The notes below the pieces were generated by a model. The model saw only the letters and a list, made by a program, of their open reading frames with translations, did no database searches and was not told where the DNA came from. Both the position numbers and the translations under genes were made by a program. A stretch of 64,000 nucleotides of DNA from Pedobacter lusitanus (lineage in GTDB: Bacteria; Bacteroidota; Bacteroidia; Sphingobacteriales; Sphingobacteriaceae): the NCBI RefSeq assembly GCF_040026395.1, contig NZ_CP157278.1, forward strand, positions 4,836,001 to 4,900,000, written 5' to 3'. Shown here one piece after another: positions 61,524 through 64,000 of the stretch (its first letter is position 1; the number at the start of each line of letters is the position of its first letter).

Positions 61524-62811
61524 CTGATGATTTTAAACGAATGGTGATTGCATTTTTGTGTGCCTGAAGTCCTTCTGCAGCAGCAAGGATTTCAACAGTA
61601 GGGCCAATAGCCGTCAGTCCCTGCGGACTGATATGCTGGAATGTAATCTTTTTGATAAAAGAGTCAATAGAAACACCAGAATAGGCTTTGGCAAAACCAC
61701 TTGTAGGTAAAGTGTGATTAGTGCCTGAGGCATAGTCTCCGGCACTTTCCGGAGTCAGATTACCCAGAAAAACAGATCCGGCATTGATAATCTGCGGAAT
61801 GAGCTCTTCATAGTGGTCTGTTGCCAGGATTAAGTGTTCAGGAGCATAAGCATTACTGAAAGCCATAGCCTGCGTCATATTTTCTACCAGTACTGCATAA
61901 GAATTGACGATAGCCTGAGCAGCAATATCCTTTCTGGGCAGTTCGCTGAGCTGAAGCTCAATTTGCTGCAGGGTCTCAGTAATCAGCGCTGCGGAGTTGG
62001 CAATCAGGATAGCCTGACTGTCTGTACCATGTTCTGCCTGTGCTAAAAGATCAGCCGCAACAAATGCCGGACTTGCAGTTTCATCAGCAATAACCAGTAC
62101 TTCTGACGGACCTGCAGGCATGTCAATTGCAGTAATACCAGATGCCAGCACCTGTTGTTTAGCCTGGGTTACATAACGGTTCCCCGGACCAAAAATCTTG
62201 TAAACCTCTGGTACACTTTCTGTGCCGAATGCCATAGCGGCAATAGCTTGTGCACCACCGGCCAGATAAATCTTTTCAATCCCTAAAAGCTGAGCACAGT
62301 AAGCCAGAAAACAATTGGTTTTTCCATTTTGCTGAGGTGGTGAACAGACTACGATTTCCTGACAGCCTGCCAGTATTGCCGGTATGCCAAGCATCAGAAA
62401 AGTACTCGGTAAAACAGCCGTTCCACCAGGAATATATAAGCCGACACGCGCTATTGCTCTGGCTTCCCGCCAGCACGAAACACCGGGCATAGTCTCCACT
62501 TTAGCTTCCTGAGAAATTTGCGCGGCGTGGAATTTTTTGATATTTGCATAGGCCGTATCGATAGCAGCACGGGCATCATCAGGAATCTCTGAGGCAATCT
62601 GTGCGATCTCATCTTTGGTGAGGAAGAGCTGGTCCAGATTTACCTTGTCAAACTGCAGGGCGTAATCTCTGAGCGCCTGGTCTCCTGCTGATTTTACCTT
62701 TCCAATGATCGCTTTGACGCTTTTAGCAATGCTTGCATCATCAGCCAGTTGTCTTAAACAGAGTTCTTCAATATTCTGTTTAGATAAATCAGTATACTTG
62801 TAGATTTTCAA
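61513..62811 (-). CDS. hisD: Histidinol dehydrogenase
   Basis: A 432-residue zinc enzyme that oxidises histidinol to histidine in two NAD-dependent steps. IDMPAGPSEVLVIAD, LLAQAEHGTDSQAIL and GTNHTLPTSGFAKAYSG are diagnostic, with the metal/catalytic Gln-His and the catalytic glutamate-histidine pair. Start is a TTG (MKIYKYTDLSK) with no ATG nearby. It follows hisG by 65 bases. Confidence 0.96.
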   Translation of the reverse strand: MKIYKYTDLSKQNIEELCLRQLADDASIAKSVKAIIGKVKSAGDQALRDYALQFDKVNLDQLFLTKDEIAQIASEIPDDARAAIDTAYANIKKFHAAQISQEAKVETMPGVSCWREARAIARVGLYIPGGTAVLPSTFLMLGIPAILAGCQEIVVCSPPQQNGKTNCFLAYCAQLLGIEKIYLAGGAQAIAAMAFGTESVPEVYKIFGPGNRYVTQAKQQVLASGITAIDMPAGPSEVLVIADETASPAFVAADLLAQAEHGTDSQAILIANSAALITETLQQIELQLSELPRKDIAAQAIVNSYAVLVENMTQAMAFSNAYAPEHLILATDHYEELIPQIINAGSVFLGNLTPESAGDYASGTNHTLPTSGFAKAYSGVSIDSFIKKITFQHISPQGLTAIGPTVEILAAAEGLQAHKNAITIRLKSSDGY

Positions 62812-62876
62812 TGTTTTATATTTTTATGTTAACTAATAGTTAACGGTAAAAAGAAGCTATTTGATTAAAATAATGC

Positions 62877-63728
62877 CTAAGAAATGATCTTTTCAATCGG
62901 CATAACCACAATTCCTTCTGCACCTGCAGCTTTTAAACTGTTGATCTTTTCCCAGAAGTCCTGCTCTGCAATTACCGAATGCACGGCTACCCAGTCTTCT
63001 TCAAAAAGAGGTACAATTGTCGGGCTTTTAACTCCCGGAAGTAAACTCACGACTTTATCAAGATTGGATTTGGCAACATTCAGGACTACATATTTTGTCT
63101 CTTTGGCGCGCAGTACGGAACGGATTCTTTGCAGCAATTCTATGACGTCTTCATTGAGTTCCATACCTTTACTGGCAATCAGTACAGCTTCAGATTTCAT
63201 GACTTCACCAAAGGGTTTCAGTCCATTGCTTTTTAAAGTTCCGCCGGTAGAAACAATATCACATATCGCGTCACTCAGACCCAGCCCGGGACCAATTTCT
63301 ACTGATCCGGAAATGGTACGGACTACTGCATTTACTTTGTTATCATCCAGATATTTTTGAAGGATTACCGGATAAGAAGTGGCGATTACTTTTCCTTCCA
63401 GTCCGCTGACACTGGTAACTTCACTGTCATTGGGAACAGCAATTTTCAGCGTGCATTTTCCAAAGCCCAGTTTTTGAAGATAGGCTACATCCGCATCAAC
63501 TTCTGTGATTACGTTTTCGCCGACTATACCCAGATCGGCAATACCATCCTGAACATATTCAGGAATATCATCATCTCTCAGAAATAAGATTTCCAGTGGG
63601 AAATTTGTAACAGTCGATATTAAGGAGCTTTTGTAGTTTTCGAATGATAAACCACAATTTTTAAGAATCTCTACGGATTTTTCGTTAAGCCTGCCAGATT
63701 TCTGGATAGCAATTTTAAGTGTTTTCAA
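62877..63728 (-). CDS. hisG: ATP phosphoribosyltransferase, long form
   Basis: First and feedback-controlled step of histidine synthesis. The 283-residue protein is the long HisG with a C-terminal regulatory domain (about 215-283, ending AEGIVVMPIEKI), so no separate HisZ is needed. LKIAIQKSGRLNEKSVEIL starts the catalytic domain; ADLGIVGENVI and ICDIVSTGGTLKSNGL are conserved. I start at the TTG at 63728; an upstream TTG at 63773 would add 15 residues unlike HisG. The start codon lies in a small hairpin (63723-63738). Confidence 0.95.
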   Translation of the reverse strand: MKTLKIAIQKSGRLNEKSVEILKNCGLSFENYKSSLISTVTNFPLEILFLRDDDIPEYVQDGIADLGIVGENVITEVDADVAYLQKLGFGKCTLKIAVPNDSEVTSVSGLEGKVIATSYPVILQKYLDDNKVNAVVRTISGSVEIGPGLGLSDAICDIVSTGGTLKSNGLKPFGEVMKSEAVLIASKGMELNEDVIELLQRIRSVLRAKETKYVVLNVAKSNLDKVVSLLPGVKSPTIVPLFEEDWVAVHSVIAEQDFWEKINSLKAAGAEGIVVMPIEKIIS

Positions 63729-63773
63729 TTGATTGAAATTATTGAATGAAACAGGAAAATAATTCGGAAACAA

Positions 63774-63790
63774 GTTTTGAAGTACAAAAC
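63774..63790 (-). terminator. Candidate his attenuator hairpin
   Basis: GTTTTG and CAAAAC arms (6 bp) around a 5-base loop, about 45 bases before the hisG TTG. On the leader RNA it is followed by TTGTTTCC, a weak U-rich tract. It may alternate with TTTTGAA pairing in the leader ORF. Its strength as a terminator is doubtful. Confidence 0.35.
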
Positions 63791-63799
63791 ATTAAATAT

Positions 63800-63856
63800 C
63801 TATCGCCATAACTGGCGATGGTACAAATGTGAGTGATGGTTCAAAATATTGTTCAT
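63800..63856 (-). CDS. hisL: Histidine leader peptide (his attenuator)
   Basis: An 18-codon ORF with ATG at 63856-63854, reading MNNILNHHSHLYHRQLWR and ending in TAG. Four His codons fall within residues 7-13. It lies between a TATATTTG promoter box and hisG, in the his-operon direction. A 7-bp hairpin (63802-63819) overlaps its last codons. This is the layout of ribosome-controlled attenuation: stalling at His codons when charged tRNA-His is scarce would change downstream folding. It is too short for standard gene callers. Chance is the only alternative, and the His density makes it unlikely. Confidence 0.85.
   Translation of the reverse strand: MNNILNHHSHLYHRQLWR
63802..63819 (-). promoter_or_regulatory. 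Hairpin over the end of the his leader ORF
   Basis: ATCGCCA and TGGCGAT arms, 7 bp, 4-base loop, GC-rich for this region. It overlaps codons 13-18 of hisL and is therefore opened or left closed depending on ribosome position, as expected for an attenuator or pause hairpin. Confidence 0.6.
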
Positions 63857-63899
63857 AATCTATGTCTCTATTCAATAATGCGTTGCACACTGAGTGCCA

Positions 63900-63907
63900 C
63901 AAATATA
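63900..63907 (-). promoter_or_regulatory. Predicted his operon promoter -7 box (TATATTTG)
   Basis: TATATTTG on the minus strand, with TTTTG at 63930-63926 as a possible -33 element (spacing about 18). It lies about 44 bases before hisL and about 170 bases before hisG, giving the long leader needed for attenuation. Nothing further upstream (to 64000) looks coding. Confidence 0.6.
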
Positions 63908-64000
63908 TAGATAGAATTGACAAATCAAAAATATATGGCATTTTATTTGTTTAGCATGCTCGTGAAGCCTGTTAACAAAGCTCAATTTATTTAAATACCG

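Noticed and set aside
63729..63773. Longer hisG start (TTG at 63773)
   Set aside because: The extra 15 residues do not resemble the HisG N-terminus and the segment lies inside the attenuator leader.
1..64000. CRISPR arrays, rRNA, tRNA, prophage and complete insertion sequences
   Set aside because: I saw no regularly spaced repeats, no rRNA-like or cloverleaf sequence, and no transposase or phage genes.

Overview
The window looks like chromosomal DNA of a Bacteroidota bacterium, most likely a Sphingobacteriaceae member close to Pedobacter. The support is internal: gliding-motility genes of the Gld set (gldA, gldF, gldG, gldC), PorT-like outer-membrane beta-barrels, a Bacteroidota-type CcmE with a CxxxY motif, glycyl-tRNA synthetase of the single-chain type, very few Shine-Dalgarno sequences, and repeated TAnnTTTG promoter boxes, often only 3-10 bases before the start codon. 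Base composition is AT-rich and even. I see no rRNA, tRNA, prophage, plasmid or CRISPR. The only mobile-element trace is a 47-bp palindromic remnant with IS3-like ends.

Layout. 1-2.5 kb: accC and ribE. 2.5-6.4 kb: a 7TM sensor histidine kinase, a beta-barrel protein, a small unknown and a YihY-family membrane protein. 6.9-14.8 kb: aromatic amino acid catabolism (hppD and hmgA leftward; a fumarylacetoacetase-family gene and a flavin reductase rightward; then phenylalanine hydroxylase with an SDR). 14.9-17.9 kb: GtrA, a CAP protein and glyS. 17.9-24.5 kb: gldA, two tandem paralogous beta-barrels, gldF-gldG and dnaN. 24.6-31.7 kb: DedA, a phospholipase C-like protein, hscA, a DUF3810 protease-like protein, pyrC and a GIY-YIG protein. 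31.9-34.6 kb: DEAD-box helicase, gldC and unknowns. 35.4-42.8 kb: cytochrome c maturation (ccmB, ccmC, ccmD, ccmE, ccmF) interrupted by gdhA and msrA. 42.8-46.8 kb: a DUF2520 protein, fdx-iscX, kdsC, a small periplasmic protein, maf and ppx. 46.9-49.9 kb: a two-gene ABC exporter and a DUF72 protein. 50-54.8 kb: grpE-dnaJ, ftsE-like, acyl-CoA reductase, ferredoxin and UspA. 55-63.9 kb: an NlpC/P60 protein and the complete histidine operon hisGDCBHAFIE, transcribed leftward, with a WD40-repeat gene as its last member.

How the genes work together. The aromatic cluster gives phenylalanine -> tyrosine (phhA) and 4-hydroxyphenylpyruvate -> homogentisate (hppD) -> maleylacetoacetate (hmgA), with fumarylacetoacetate cleaved by the fah-family enzyme; an aminotransferase and a maleylacetoacetate isomerase are not in the window. 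HscA, Fdx and IscX belong to iron-sulfur cluster assembly. GldA/GldF/GldG form an ABC complex, and GldC belongs to the same gliding/type IX secretion gene set. The Ccm genes deliver haem for c-type cytochromes.

The most interesting item is an unannotated 18-codon leader ORF at 63800-63856 (minus strand) between the his promoter and hisG. It carries four histidine codons within seven, the hallmark of a his attenuator. Other points of interest are a mini-element inserted exactly in the loop of a terminator (12226-12311), a 59-bp perfect palindrome (12121-12179), the CxxxY-type CcmE, a palindrome covering the hscA start, and a possible short RNA in front of ccmE.
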